64,000 nucleotides of DNA, taken from NCBI GenBank assembly GCA_014529385.2, contig CM043968.1, positions 126,981,018 to 127,045,017 of the forward strand, read 5' to 3'. Numbering within the stretch: the first letter of the stretch is position 1; each line of letters opens with the position of its first letter. Below the pieces are notes generated by a model. That model worked only from the letters and a program-made list of their open reading frames with translations. It had not been told where the DNA came from and ran no database searches. The DNA comes from Adiantum capillus-veneris. Taxonomy: Eukaryota > Streptophyta > Polypodiopsida > Polypodiales > Pteridaceae. Below, piece after piece: positions 42,501-53,889 of this stretch. A program made the translations under genes and the position numbers.

Positions 42501-44262
42501 AACCTAACAGGACATAAAAGTGTTCTTTCAGGGTTTTGGAAAAAATTTCCAAAACCATAATAGATCCACTCATTTGGAAAAGTCCTTTCATGAGCTTATA
42601 GTTCAAGGATTACTACATATGGAAAGAATGAGAAGCTTGTAAAATTCCTCATCTCCTGGTCGCAACAAGCCTCCAAAGTTGATGGACCAGTGCATTTTGC
42701 CCAAAACAGTCATTTCTTATAATTTATTGCATATAAATAAGAGTGGGGATTTTTGTAGGACATGAGATAAAATGCCCCATTAACTTCGATGAGTTGGTGG
42801 TCGGAGCATATGGTTACTTTTTTCTCACTATTTGTTTTTGGGGCAAAAGAAACAGGTACAAAAAAGTTGCATTTTTGCCATTCTGCGGACCTATCATCAA
42901 AGTTTCTATCATCACACTCAATCCTATTACTATATATATGTTTTCTTAGTTTCCTTTGGGCCTTGAGATTCAAAAGGAGCCATGGATCATGTCAAAAGAA
43001 TAATGGATCTCTTACTAAGTGGAACCTTGGCGACAGCGATGAAGTGCTAAATACAGCAAACATGACAAAATTGGGTTTAGCATTACGACCTCTAGAATCC
43101 CATAAAAACTACTCAATATCTAGCTAAATTTTTATTTATGATTAGATATGGTTACTACCTACAAAATACACACAATTGTCCTAAGAAACTAGCAATATTG
43201 AGAAAGCTATACTTGCTACACTAAAATGTATCGTATTCTTCAGCAATCAAAAACTCCACCATCATCATATACTATGCTATATAGCATATTAGGTCCCCCG
43301 AAACTCAATTAAGATTAGCTTTATGTTACACATGACACTTACACAATCAAAATTGCTTTTGGATATCAAGAAATCCACCCAAAAAATCATAAAAGTGCTA
43401 ATTTTGGCCAAAAAAAGGACTATGCAATTCTTGTAAGTTGGTCATAACTTTCAATTTTGACACTTAGTCCTCCCTAGAAGCATAAAACATGTTGAGAACT
43501 ATGAGGGCTTATCCTATAGCAATCTAAACCTCAAAAAAATGAAGTTAGAGTGGTATAGTTGTAAAAAGTTGAGAAAAAAACAAAAAACAGGCACGTTTTT
43601 TCACACAGTTTAGGTTCAAAAATGTTGTGCAAGAGTAAGGTTAATGGTGAGATTGATATTCCAAAAAAAAGTCAAGTTTTTTTCATCTCATAAGGCAAAT
43701 TTGTGGATATATAGCACCTAGAAATTCTTTTGTATACTCTTTAAATAATTCAAGCAAAATGGTCACTTAACAGGATACAAAAGTGTCGGCCACTTAACAT
43801 GATACAAAAGTGTTCAAGGACATAAAAGCGTCCTGTTACCATTCTATTGTTAAAGCCTATTTATGGTTGATATTTTTAATCATATTAGGGTAAGTGGGAC
43901 TTGGATCTATTATCGGTTTTGTTGAGCCCACTATGTGGGATATGGTGCACACCCTCGCGAGGTTTGGTCTTAACAATGGAGTCTTTTTAGACTTTTCTAT
44001 GGATTTACCATTATTGAGCCATAAGATGTCTGAAAGGAGCTATCCCTTGGAAATTTCACAATATTATACCCACTCCACAACTCTCTATAATTAACCCATT
44101 CGATCCGTGGGTGTAGATGCTTAATTCCTAATTTTCAAAGACTAAGAGGAGTAGCAACTAAGGTTTTGAATTGCTAAGGAATACACTAAGTAAACATGTA
44201 AAGTATTATACACATAAGTATAATTAGCATGGCTGACAATAAGCAAGAGACTAGAATGAACA
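42501..44262. other. No gene recognised
   Basis: AT-rich. AGGATACAAAAGTGT and related phrases recur at 42510, 43770 and 43800. Frames at 42710-43127 overlap each other on both strands and have no domain. Possible degraded internal part of the preceding copia or the 5' part of the following gypsy element. Confidence 0.45.
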
Positions 44263-44781
44263 TTGATAACATTGAATTTTGCACATGAAGGTGCTAATTA
44301 TGATGCCCCCATGTTTGTTAATTATCTTGCTACTAGGTTGCAGCAAGATATGGGCAACCCTGGTTTGCAATCCAAAGTTACTCAGCAACTTTGTGCTTAC
44401 AAGATTTTGCTTCCTCTCCAAGATAAGACAGAGCTTAGGAGACCTTTTGATGAGACTCCCAAAAGAAGACTCTCTCCCATACGGGAGGAGGAATCCAAAG
44501 AGCGAGAAAGTAGTGAATCTTTAAGTTCCTTTAAAGATGTGGCTCCACAAAGATGGCGGTCTAGACGGTCGCCAACTCCTCCCAAGAGGAAACGGTCAAC
44601 CCACATTCCTTCTCCTTGTCACTTTGAAAGGGAAGAGAGGAAACAAAGGAAGAAAAGGGAAAGAAAGAGTTCACTCTCTTTTCCTTCTTCTTCACCTTCG
44701 TCCCCTTCCAAAGAAAGCTATGGCTATTCTCCTAGTGTATACAAGAGGGGAGGACATTGTAAATCTTATCCTGCATGGTGA
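44263..44781 (+). pseudogene. Gypsy gag, N-terminal RS-rich region
   Basis: A 172-codon frame. It starts with GANYDAPMFVNYLATRLQQD and passes into an Arg/Ser/Lys/Glu-rich stretch (PKRRLSPIREEESKERESS, RWRSRRSPTPPKRKRS). The N-terminal portion looks like a gag spacer; the RS-rich stretch is low complexity. The ATG at 44263 is not strongly supported. Confidence 0.5.
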
Positions 44782-45478
44782 AGGTCACAAAAGCTCAAGA
44801 AGCTCAAAGACGAGGGATAGAGTATCTTTTTTCTCACCTATGTTGGCACCTTTGGTGCCACCGAAAAAGTATTGACCTTCATCTAGCACTTTCATGTGGC
44901 CTTTGGAGACGAGGGCATCACGGAGTCCTCCAAGCTACATCACGTATCTATGCACTTCTAGATATTGGCTCATCAATGTGGGCTAGCCTTCGTGGCAAGG
45001 ACAAAGCCCCAAAGACATGGAAAACTCTATGAGTTTCCATCATGAAACAATTCCTTGCAAGCGATGCAAAGAACAAAGTGCTTACACTGAATGGCGTAGT
45101 TTGAAGCTTCTCTCCCATGAGTCTATCCACAAATATGTAGACAAGTTTCGGGATTTACATCTCAAGGCTATTGTATTTCAAAAGGTAGACTTTGCCAAGA
45201 AAAAAGTAACAATTCTGTGCAGGATTTCTGAAGAGATGGAAGAGTATGTCAACTCCCAACAACCTAGTTCTATCACTAAAGTAGTCCACCACACTGCGGC
45301 TACTTTGCATATCAATTTCCATCAAGTGGCTAGACGGAATTTCAAGCCCATGGAAAGCAAAGATAAAAGTGATGCAAAGGGAAAGACCAATTCCCAAAAT
45401 TCTTCCCAGGGTAATTCCAACAAAAACAACAACAACAACAATAATCGGTCTAAGGAGAAGGGAGTTTATAAAGGTTAA
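44782..45478 (+). pseudogene. Gypsy gag core
   Basis: In changing frames the region reads HVAFGDEGITESSKLHHVSM, then GLAFVARTKP / WASLRGKDKAPKTWKTL, then YTEWRSLKLLSHESIHKYVD and KFRDLHLKAI, the typical Retrotrans_gag order with WW-to-W-like core and the KF-DLHLK segment. Asparagine-rich tail (QGNSNKNNNNNNNRS) follows. At least two frameshifts. Confidence 0.75.
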
Positions 45479-46000
45479 AAAAAACTCTCTCCTGAAGAGC
45501 TTGAAGATTTTCGCAAGGACCATAAATGTTTTAAGTGTGGGGAGCAAGGAAATGGCTATCGTTCTTACCCCAAGAGAAATGCCCACAATGAGACTCCTAG
45601 ATATTCCACCATCGAAGCTCCAAAAGAGGATGCTCATTGCAAAGGATCATCTCTCTCCTATGCTTGGGGAAAGGTAAGGGAGCATGATGCCTTCATCTTG
45701 TTTGACCCTGGCTCTACTCACCAGTTCATATCAATGGAGTTGGCCACCAAGTTGGGCATTCAAGCTTTTGAGATGGGGGATACTGTAACGGCCGACATGG
45801 CTTTCAAGGGACAGCAAGCCTCAGTTCCTCCCTTGATTGGGAAGTTGAGGCTTCATGTCCAAAGCTATGTCAACAAAGAGGAATTCTTCATCTCTTCTCT
45901 CTAACATGACGATGCTATCCTAGGGGCACCATGGTTCAGCCGCATGGCTACCAACATGAAGTTCCTTGAAAGGTGAATCTACTTCATCTATAGGGGAAAG
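45479..46000 (+). pseudogene. Gypsy zinc knuckle and protease
   Basis: KDHKCFKCGEQGNGYRSYPK is a zinc knuckle with the last histidine and cysteine replaced. The protease reads ILFDPGSTHQFISMELATKL; the active-site triad is DPG instead of DSG/DTG, probably inactivating. LGAPWF further on is the usual LG-PW motif. The frame stops at 45902 (TAA). Confidence 0.78.
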
Positions 46001-46189
46001 AGCATGCATATAGATACTAGTGAGTCTGGTCGTACTATACCACTTGTAAATCCTACTGCTTTTGATAAATCAATGAAGAGCTCAATTTGTGCGTACATGA
46101 TTTTTGTCAAAGAGCCCCTTAAACATCCTAACGTTTTATTAAATGTAAATGGTAGGAATCAAGAAGAATCAGACTTGTCTAATTTTCTA

Positions 46190-47520
46190 AAAGGATTCCA
46201 AGATGTGTTCATTGATGATATCCCTATGGAGTTACCTCCAAAATGAGGGGATGATGACCATTGAATTGAGCTCCTACTAAGAAGGTCACTGGCTAACAAG
46301 CCTCCTCGAGTTTCCCAAGGTCAACAAGAGGAGATCATGAGGCAAGTACAAGAATTGGTAGACAAAGGGATGGTGAGGCCTAGCTCCTCTTCCTTTCTTT
46401 CTCCAATCATTTTAGTGCAAAATAAAGATGGTACATACCATATGTGTGTGGACTATCGAGAACTAAACCATATCACTATCAAAAATAGATTTCCCGTGCC
46501 TCGGGTATAACATGTGTTTGATAAGCTACAAGTATCTACCTAATTTAGTAGGATTGACCTTAAAAGTGGCTATCATCAAATAAGGACAGCGGATGAAGAT
46601 ATCCTAAAGACCATATTTCGTACAACTTTTGGCCTTTATGAATATCTAATCAAGCCTTTTGGCTTGACTAATGCACCAGCCACATTCAATCATTTAATGG
46701 AGAAAATATTTAGACCCTACCGCAAATTCACTTGAGTGTTCTTTGATTATATCATCATCTACTCCAAGTCCTTAGAGGAACACAAGCAACATCTCCAAGT
46801 GATTTTTCAAGCATTCAAGGAGAACAAGAGATTTCTCAACCAAAAGAGAAGTGAATTTTTCCTTCAAGATATTCAATACTTAGGTCATATTATCTCTCAA
46901 GATGGAATCCGTATGGATCCATCGAAGTTAGAGGTAGTAAATTCATGGCCTAATCCAAGGAATCTACATGAGCTAGGAAGCTTTATTGGTATATGTGCAT
47001 ACTATAGACGCTTCATAGCAAAATTTTCTCAAATAGAAAGACCATTGCATGACTTAACAAACAAGAACGTTAAGTACTCATGGACTGCTAAAGAGCAAAA
47101 TTCTTTTGACAAACTCAAAGAGAAGCTTACCTCCCAACTAGTCCTTATGCTTCGGGGTCTCTCAAAGCCATTTGAGGTCCAATGTGATGTGTGTGATGAT
47201 TGCCTTGGAGCACTCTTGATTCAAGAAGGGCATGCCATAGTATATGAGAGTCGAATGCTCAATACGGATGAACAAATCTTGGGCATTTATGAGAAAGATA
47301 TTTCAGCTGTTCTACATGCCTTGGACACATGGAAGCACTAGGACTCCATTTATTCTATGAACCAGCCACCAAAGTCTCAAGTACTTCATGATGCAAACCA
47401 AGCTTTCCGACAAAAAAATGAGGTGGGCCAATTTTCTTTTCCAATCGGTATTTTCATATTGCTCTCATTGCTGGTAAGGACAATCAAGTGGCTAATGCAC
47501 TTTCATGACGACCAAAAGTA
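46190..47520 (+). pseudogene. Gypsy reverse transcriptase and RNase H
   Basis: Motifs in order: [89 protein letters not shown], then VFFDYIIIYSKS, where the catalytic FDD is changed to FDY. 46860 onward gives YLGHIISQDGIRMDPSKLE, GSFIGICAYYRRFIAKFS and RNase H (FEVQCDVCDDCLGALLIQEG, then LALDTWKH-like). Stops at 46244, 46507, 46542, 46734 and 47339. Inactive. Confidence 0.88.
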
Positions 47521-47594
47521 AATCTGGTATCTAGAGAAACTCACAAAGATCTATCTTTGATGAGTATGCTACTGACCTTGACTTTAAAGATGTA

Positions 47595-47785
47595 ATGTCA
47601 ACCCTTGCTTTGGGAAAGAAAGAGGAACCATTCACCTTGCAGGATGGCTATCTTATCCATGGCAATAGGCTATGTGTTACCCACTCCCTTTGTGAGAAAT
47701 TCATGTACGAATCCCATGCTCCTCCCTATGCGGGGCATAGAGGTATTCAACCTACTCTTCGAGGAGTAGAGACGTAATTTTATAT
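47595..47785 (+). pseudogene. Gypsy integrase N-terminus, truncated
   Basis: FTLQDGYLIHGNRLCVTHS then YESHAPPYAGHRGIQPTLRG, the start of the HHCC integrase zinc-binding region (two histidines visible). The frame ends at 47775 and unrelated noncoding sequence follows; the catalytic core is missing. Confidence 0.75.
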
Positions 47786-48454
47786 TGGTTGTCCTCCCAA
47801 GGGGTCCAATGATAAATTAGTGAATTTAATTACTATTTTTTTGATTTATCAAGTCCTCTCTCTCAAAGGGGAAAGGGGGACACTTGTCCCAAGCCTACCC
47901 TTGTTGCTTGATATAACTCTTGCATGTATGTGATTGGCTAGCCCTGGAGGGGTCCAATGAGCTTCAAGCATGAGCTACAAGGGGGTGGTCAACCAAAGCA
48001 AGAAGGGGGGTTGGTTGGGGGGATACTCTCCCGCACACACTCACGGCACACTCTCATTGTGTGAAGTACAAAGTGCAAAAGCTCCATCTCCTTCTCCAAG
48101 CTAGTAGAGAAGTTGAGAGCCTACACCAACACTCTTGGCTATGGAATGCAAATCCAACCAAGAGCAATGCTTCAATGCTTAAGCTTTCCATCTTCTCCAT
48201 CTTCATTACTATGCTATTATGTATGCTATCAAGAAGAGTGATGATAAATGAGGAACTATTTCTTTCTCGTATGAATGTTTCTTCTTCCTCTTCCCTACCC
48301 TCGTTCCCCGCTAGCTCTCTCCACCTTCGAAGGTGTTTAAGTCCTTGGGACTGAGGCTTGGGATAGTTAATGATTTTCCAATGATTTTCCAAAGTTCATG
48401 GTATGCTCGTGATGCATGAAGATTTCCATATTCATTGCATCACCTAGGTCATAA
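47786..48454. other. No gene recognised; possible LTR-derived sequence
   Basis: No ORF of note. GGGGTCCAATGAT at 47800 and GGGGTCCAATGAG at 47949 form a short direct repeat. The sequence has no second copy in the window, so LTR status cannot be shown. Confidence 0.4.
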
Positions 48455-48666
48455 GGAACACAAAGATTGTATTGTACCAAGTCTCTCTTGATGGGGGAAT
48501 CTATAATACAAATGACTATTAGAGGGGGGACCGCCTCCACATAAATCCAGTCCTCAATTTTTGTCATGTTCTCTAAACTATCTCTCTCTTGCAAAAGCAT
48601 TGCCAAGTTAAGTACTATGATTATGTTGCAACCGTCAATTAAGTTCACCCTCTATGCTCTCAAAGT
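48455..48666 (+). repeat. Copia LTR (R2 family), left part split by CACTA
   Basis: Collinear with 42146-42362 (AAGATTGTATTGTACCAAGT to CTCTCAAAGT). The LTR is interrupted after AGT by the CACTA element and resumes at 57660. Confidence 0.85.
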
Positions 48667-48850
48667 CACTATGAGAGATCGTGGTGTTTACCGCGGACCA
48701 TTATCGCAAAACAAGAGAGAGAAATTCAAAATGAGGAGAGAGAAACCACTTTGTTGTTCATACCGCGTATTACCGCCGGTATTACCGCGCATATTGCCGC
48801 GCTTATTACGGCGCACATTACCACCAAGGCCATAGACGCCCTTCCCCCTC
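48667..48850. repeat. CACTA left end with subterminal ATTACCGC repeats
   Basis: TIR at 48667-48680, then many copies of ACCGC preceded by ATT/ATA within 48690-48835 (for example GTATTACCGCCGGTATTACC). In CACTA elements such subterminal repeats bind the element-encoded protein. Confidence 0.85.
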
Positions 48851-49086
48851 CCTCTCCCGCGGGTTACCATTTAAATCAAATACAACTCAAAATGTATTTA
48901 CACACTACAACTCCTACACTCTCCAGAATGCTTACTTCACTTAATCTCTCTTTCACTCTAAAAATTCTCTACATAAATCATAATACTCACAAAAAAACCA
49001 TTACAAATACTATTCATAAGTAGCACATAACTAAACATTTGCGAATTAATCATATACTACACCAAAAAAACGAATGGAGAGTTTTA

Positions 49087-49480
49087 TTAATTCTCATCTT
49101 GTATAAGATCTCTACAAGCACTAGGGTCCATATTTAGACCCATAGTATTCAAATCAATAAACAAGTTTAGAGATTCTTCCTCCTCTCCATCACCTCCTGT
49201 AGAATCATCATTGCTTTCTCCCTCTTCCTCCTCCTCAAGATGACTAGTTGCAAGGATTGGCTGACCTTCTTCAACTTCAACTACATATTCCTCTACATCT
49301 TGTGGTGTTTGGTATGATGGGATCAATTACTGGCTCAATGTTTGTCTCTGCAAAGATAGATCTACCCCGCGGCATGACTGGAATGGCATACCAAAGTCTT
49401 CTTTGATATATACATGGCACATAAAAAACCTATACGTCACACACAAAGAATAAGCTGATATACATATATTAAATTTTTAA
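49087..49480 (-). pseudogene. CACTA transposase C-terminal acidic tail
   Basis: Minus-strand text RRLWYAIPVMPRGRSIFAET then, after a shift, PSYQTPQDVEEYVVEVEEGQ and EEEEEGESNDDSTGGDGEEE, ending at a stop at 49087. It follows the DUF4216-type region, where CACTA transposases usually end with a VV/K-R segment and acidic tail. Frameshift at about 49320. Confidence 0.65.
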
Positions 49481-49800
49481 TTTAAGTTGATTGCACATAG
49501 CCTAAATTACCTACTCACAACTACTAGAATACACCAAGTTGTCAATTTTTCCCCGATGGAATTGGGTGGAATCCACCATAATGAGCCCATTTTCATGTCT
49601 TTTGACCTCACCCGCAAACCATCAGAACTGAAAGAGGAATTTGTGAAAAGATCTGAAATCCACTTTGATTATTCTCTCTATAGTACCACGATATCTGATC
49701 TCATCTGTTGTTGTGTCAAAATTTCCCATCACGCCACAATCGTTAGTGGTCCGACGCTCATCTATCTTGCGGGTTCGGAAATGTCGGCCTTCGGACCAAA
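49481..49800 (-). pseudogene. CACTA transposase DUF4216-type region
   Basis: One minus-strand frame reads CGVMGNFDTTTDEIRYRGTI then ERIIKVDF, a stop where W/Y would be, WFAGEVKRHENGLIMVDST and GKIDNLVYSSSCE. The order matches DUF4216 of plant CACTA transposases (Y-G-I-EI-EVDY...LF-C-W....G.....G...V......F....QA-QV-Y). Stops at 49638 and 49504 approximately show decay. Confidence 0.7.
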
Positions 49801-49831
49801 TGGAGTTGAAAGTGAGACCCTACAATCACAA

Positions 49832-50758
49832 TCATAAGAGGTTACATTGCATTTCATTAAGTGATTTGCATACATGCATACATAACATATACACACTCAC
49901 CTTGTGCAAGTATCCTCGCGCATACTCCCATTCTTTAGGGCTTATTTGTTCTCCTTGTGCTTTGGCATTGGTCATGGCATTATGGATCCACTCTACTTGA
50001 ATCAAATCAGGATATTTTGCAAGCTCTTTAGGAAAAGGAGGTGCATGTCTACCTCCATGCGACCTCTTCCATGCATCTCTATCCCTTTCTCTAGCTGCAC
50101 TGGCTTCCAAGTACATATTGACCCATTTGGTCATGATAGTGGCATTGAGTAAACAGTAGTTGCTGACTATGGCATGAAACTCTCTACCCATGACCAAGAG
50201 TGAGCCTTTTCCACTGGGAATAGTTGAGTGCTTCCTAGGATCCTCTTCCTCACTCCACAGACGAGGCAACGATGGATCCACTGTGATGAGATACTGTGAG
50301 ACATACACAAATGCCTCTTGCACCACCCAACCTTCTGCCATGCTCGCCTGAAAACATTAAAACCACATATTTTTATTAGTAACCCCATAGCGTATAAATG
50401 CTATCTATATTGTATTGATTTTTCATACCTCCGGTTGTGACCTCAATCTAACAAAATCCTTTAAAGTCTTCAAGAATCTCTCCAAGAAGAACGTCCATCT
50501 AGAGTGAACCACCCCACAAATGGCAATCTCCTCAACAAGGTGAAGCAATAGGTGTACTTGGCTAACAAGGATTGTACGTGGGAATGCATCCTCAATAGAA
50601 CACACTGCCTCTACTGCTAGCTGATGGGCTACTGGTATGGCTTCCACTTCTACCTCCTTGGAGCTCACAAATCTACAGGGCACAAATAATATAGTACATG
50701 AAAAAAAAATTCCATTGTACATGGCACAACATGATATAGTACTTGAAAAAAAACCCAT
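49832..50758 (-). pseudogene. CACTA transposase DUF4218-type region
   Basis: 50758-50423 reads AHQLAVEAVCSIEDAFPRTI then LVSQVHLLLHLVEEIAICGV, VHSRWTFFLERFLKTLKDFV, the DUF4218 pattern (lip..l.. mfPP-FFD-M-HL-vHL--E---gPV--RWMyp-ER). After an intron-like gap with AG/GT context, 50341-49832 gives MAEGWVVQEAFVYVSQYL and LLVMGREFHAIVSNYCLLNA, the next segment (SIAEGY--EE---F--YL in relatives). Function: conserved part of the transposase gene, role not established. Confidence 0.78.
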
Positions 50759-50875
50759 TACCTCACAATCTCACCCACTTTGAATATTGCAGCCTTCACC
50801 TTAGTGTTTCCATAACCACTAATAGTTATGGGAAGTACAAACTACAAACAATAAAACATCTTAGTGAATGTCAAC

Positions 50876-51571
50876 TTATATATAAGGACACATAGACACC
50901 ACAAACTTTTCTACTCTTACCTGAAGGATTTTATGCCAATCATGGGATTTCAATCCATAGAATTGAGTGGAGCCACCCTTTTTGGTTTTTGTGAAAGCAC
51001 CTTTGAGTGATCGCATATATCCCGTTGGAGTTCGGATGGATGCCATAACTTGCTTTGTCCGCTCTTGGTCTGCCTTTGACAGTATCCACGGTGCTTTTGG
51101 GAGAATCATCTTTCTCCGCTCCTCCATGCGGGGCGTGGCTGAAGGGGGGAGATGTCTCATTGCTCTTAAATCTTCCCTAGCACCCAAAGAATCCTTCTTG
51201 CCAATTATGTGATCCCAGATAGCTTTCCCAACATTTTTGGACACATGCAAAGGGTCCAACAAGTGCTGAATTTTCAACGAAGCCCAATAGGGGAGCGACA
51301 AGAAGATAGAGTACCTCGACATACCCCTTAGCAACCCATTGGGAGGGGGTGAGGTACCGTGATGCTCCTCCCAATGCTTCGCCCAATCAGCCATGTTCCA
51401 ATGGAATGGCTTCAATCCATTGATAGGGGGATCATATCTACGATGTGAAGGAGGCAGGAAGTGATGGTTGTTGGGATAGATCACCTTCCCAAGAAGAGGA
51501 GGTCTCTTTGTCACAAGGGAAGGGCCACAAGTTGGACACACACTTTGTCCAGATGTTGACAATCCTGCCAA
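50876..51571 (-). pseudogene. CACTA TNP2 transposase, second half of core
   Basis: Minus-strand frame with CPTCGPSLVTKRPPLLGKVI (the AC--C zinc-like pair of TNP2), HHFLPPSHRRYDPPINGLK, WASLKIQHLLDPLHVSKNVG and DHIIGKKDSLGAREDLRAMR, then KVMASIRTPTGYMRSLKGAF. This matches TNP2 (PF02992-type): the H-R-L-P and L-HN-DVMH-EKNV-- segments, here LDPLHVSKNVG. TNP2 is the DDE-type transposase that cuts the element ends. Open throughout, 231 codons. Confidence 0.85.
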
Positions 51572-51773
51572 GACGTAAACAAACGTTACACATGAGATGA
51601 TAAACCTAAATCAAAAAGTACACTTAACATGTGCATACTTACCAGATACCTCTCCAAATCCTAGGTAATCATGTATGGTCCACATGAGGATGCACTTGAT
51701 GACGGCTTTGAGGTCTTGTGGTGGTCATGAAATATCAATGACATCAATGCCTCTCTATAGATCTTGAAGCTCT

Positions 51774-52439
51774 TCAATAAAAGGCTGTAGATATACATCC
51801 ATGTTTTTTACCTTGTGCTTTCTTGGAATGAGAAGTGATAGTAAAATGTTTCCCTTTTTTGTTGCCTCCCAAGGAGTAATATTGTAGTTCACAACCACCA
51901 CAGGCCAAGTGCTCCACGAAGTAGAGCGGTGCCCAAAATGGATTCACTCCATCACTAGCTAACCCAATCCTCAAGTGACGAGGCTCATCCTTGAACTCTG
52001 GCCATGTGTCCTCTATGTGCTTCCACGCTGGTGAGTCAGCTGGCACTCTCATAATACCATCTGTGGAGCAATTTTTTGCATGCCAACTCAAAAGCTCGCT
52101 CGTACCCTTCGATCTAAACATGTGTTGGATGTGAGGGATGAGTAGAAAATGCCTCAAAACTATACGTGGAATTCTGCTGCTCTGCATTCCTTCTTTGAAC
52201 CTAGGCTCCCCGCACTATGGATATGTGTCACAATCGGCATGCTCATTACGAAAGAGCACACAATCGTTCACGCAAGCATGAATGCGATCATAATCCATCC
52301 CTAATCCTGTCACCACTTCGCGTGCTTTTCGTCTATTCTCTGGCACATGATTGTCAGCCGACAGCATCTTTCCTAGCAACCTATCACAAGAAGAAAGTAC
52401 ATTAAAAGCTAATTTATGCATTCCACAAGCATCCTTCAC
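51774..52439 (-). pseudogene. CACTA TNP2 transposase, first half of core
   Basis: 52439-52215 reads NRRKAREVVTGLGMDYDRIH then ACVNDCVLFRNEHADCDTYP, the TNP2 Y-KIHACPNDC-LF motif. 52187-51774 reads PRIVLRHFLLIPHIQHMFRS, WHAKNCSTDGIMRVPADSPA, WKHIEDTWPEFKDEPRHLRI and GLASDGVNPFW. The LASDG-NPF motif includes a conserved aspartate of the catalytic set. The two frames are separated near 52190-52215 by a stop or short intron. Confidence 0.88.
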
Positions 52440-53060
52440 AATCTGTATACATACCTCAAAAGTTCGTCGTCACTAGCATTGCTCCATCCAAACATCGCTT
52501 GAAGGTTAAAGACTTCGAGAGATGCCCTTAAAATGGAGTAAGAGAATCTCTCATATAGTGCAGTGTGTGCCGAATCAAGTAGCTCACTCCTCGTTCTTTC
52601 GGAAGCTTCTTTGCATGCACACTCTGGTTCATGCTCCTCCTCTCGCGCAAGGAGATCCTCAACCATTCTATGCAAATGGTCGTCTTCTGCATCCACGTAA
52701 GGAGATGGGATGTGGTCACTTGTAGAGGGAGCAACAGTTGGCTGATTTGGATATTCTTTCTCCCTCTCTAATGGATTCCTGGCGCTTGCGCTCTTCCACC
52801 CTCCTTTCCCCTCCTCCACCAACCACACGCCAATGAGGGGTGACGTCAATAGCCTCTACAATTCGCGGATCGTTTATTTCCATCTGTGCATGCTTGTGAG
52901 GATCGTCCCATAGTCCATAATCTTCTACATGACTCAAGAATAGTTGTCGAAGTCGAGCAATGGCGCATTTGCACCGCACGCATGGGCATGGTAATCGCTC
53001 AGCCAACCACTGTGATCTATCTGGTTCAGTGGACGGGCCAAAATCATCCCAAGCAATCTA
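52436..53060 (-). pseudogene. CACTA transposase N-terminus (Transpos_assoc)
   Basis: From about 53060 the minus strand reads AWDDFGPSTEPDRSQWLAER, LPCPCVRCKCAIARLRQLFL and SHVEDYGLW, the transposase-associated domain (W-...CPC--C-N...). Then 52849-52436 holds HLHRMVEDLLAREEEHEPEC and AHTALYERFSYSILRASLEV, FNLQAMFGWSNASDDELLRY, which fits the TNP2 N-terminal L-PG---S-L---L-L---K---GWS------L pattern. Frames shift at about 52750-52800. Confidence 0.82.
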
Positions 53061-53398
53061 CATTAATAAATTATATACACTAATTAAAATCAAATTACAA
53101 AAAAAGGTTAATAAAATATCAGTAAAAAGTTAAAAAAATTAACATGCATGGTAATCAAAACTTCTAAGTAGAAATGTCATTTTCAAAGTACTAGGAATCA
53201 TTTCATTTTATATACATTTCATCAAAAACATAGTACCAATAGATTTTGAAAATCGAAGGTCATAATGTCAGAACGTGCATGGCCTTCTCTCTAGTTGCGC
53301 CGAAATTGCGGGGCGGTAATAGTCACGGTAGTACCTGTGGTAAAGGTTGCGATAATGCACGCGGTAATAGGCGGGTAAAAATATGTTTCAAATTTTTT
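53061..53398. promoter_or_regulatory. Putative bidirectional promoter of the CACTA element
   Basis: The interval between the divergent genes. 53300-53395 holds a cluster of GCGGTAAT-type motifs (GGGGCGGTAATAGTC, GCACGCGGTAATAGGCGGG) like those at both element ends. A TATAAATA follows at 53400 for the rightward gene. Confidence 0.6.
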
Positions 53399-53407
53399 TA
53401 TAAATAG
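53399..53407 (+). promoter_or_regulatory. TATA box for the rightward CACTA gene
   Basis: TTTATAAATAGGGG, a plant TATA-box consensus, about 30 bases before a C/A-rich leader region (53430-53598) that ends in a splice donor. Confidence 0.65.
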
Positions 53408-53629
53408 GGGCACCTGCGTGCCCCGCGAAGTTCAAAACCCTAAATTTCAAATTTCATCGCCTTCTTCACAGAAGCCGAAAGCAAGAACCTCACAACCTTG
53501 AGCTCTTACACCATTGCTACCTACTCTTCTACTCTCCACCATCTCTGCTCTTCCATCTATACTCTCCTACCCTCTCTCAACAAGCTCTTCAATTCCATGT
53601 AAGTTTTCTTGTTATGTTTCTTGATTTTT

Positions 53630-53870
53630 ACACACTCATACACATGCATACACACACGTACATACACACGCATACACACACATGCATACACTCATACACA
53701 CGTATAAATACACACGCATAAGTTAACATGCATGCAAATAAACATACACATGCATACGTTAACATCATGCAAATACACATACGCATGCACAAGTTAACAC
53801 GCATGCAAATACACATTATATGCACACACATGCATATGTTAATTTAAGTTATGCATTAGTATGTGCATAC
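53630..53870. repeat. ACACGCATAC-type simple repeat
   Basis: Imperfect repeats of CACACGCATAC / CATGCATACAC, with TTAACACGCATGCAAATA-type units recurring three times between 53720 and 53820. The open frame on the minus strand (C, M, V, Y only) reflects the repeat. Confidence 0.9.
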
Positions 53871-53889
53871 ACTAATTAATGTGTGATTA

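Larger units (their letters stand above)
44263..47785 (+). mobile_element. Decayed Ty3/gypsy element, truncated in integrase
   Basis: gag, zinc knuckle, protease, RT, RNase H and the N-terminus of integrase follow in order on the plus strand; the integrase core is absent after about 47785. No LTR was confidently identified on either side. Stops and frameshifts are frequent. Confidence 0.8.

Noticed and set aside
47786-48454. LTR of the gypsy element at 44263
   Set aside because: No second copy exists in the window, no PPT or PBS abuts it, so an LTR call cannot be supported.
53628-53831. 67-codon frame rich in C, M, V and Y
   Set aside because: Translation of an ACAC/ATGC simple repeat inside the inferred intron.
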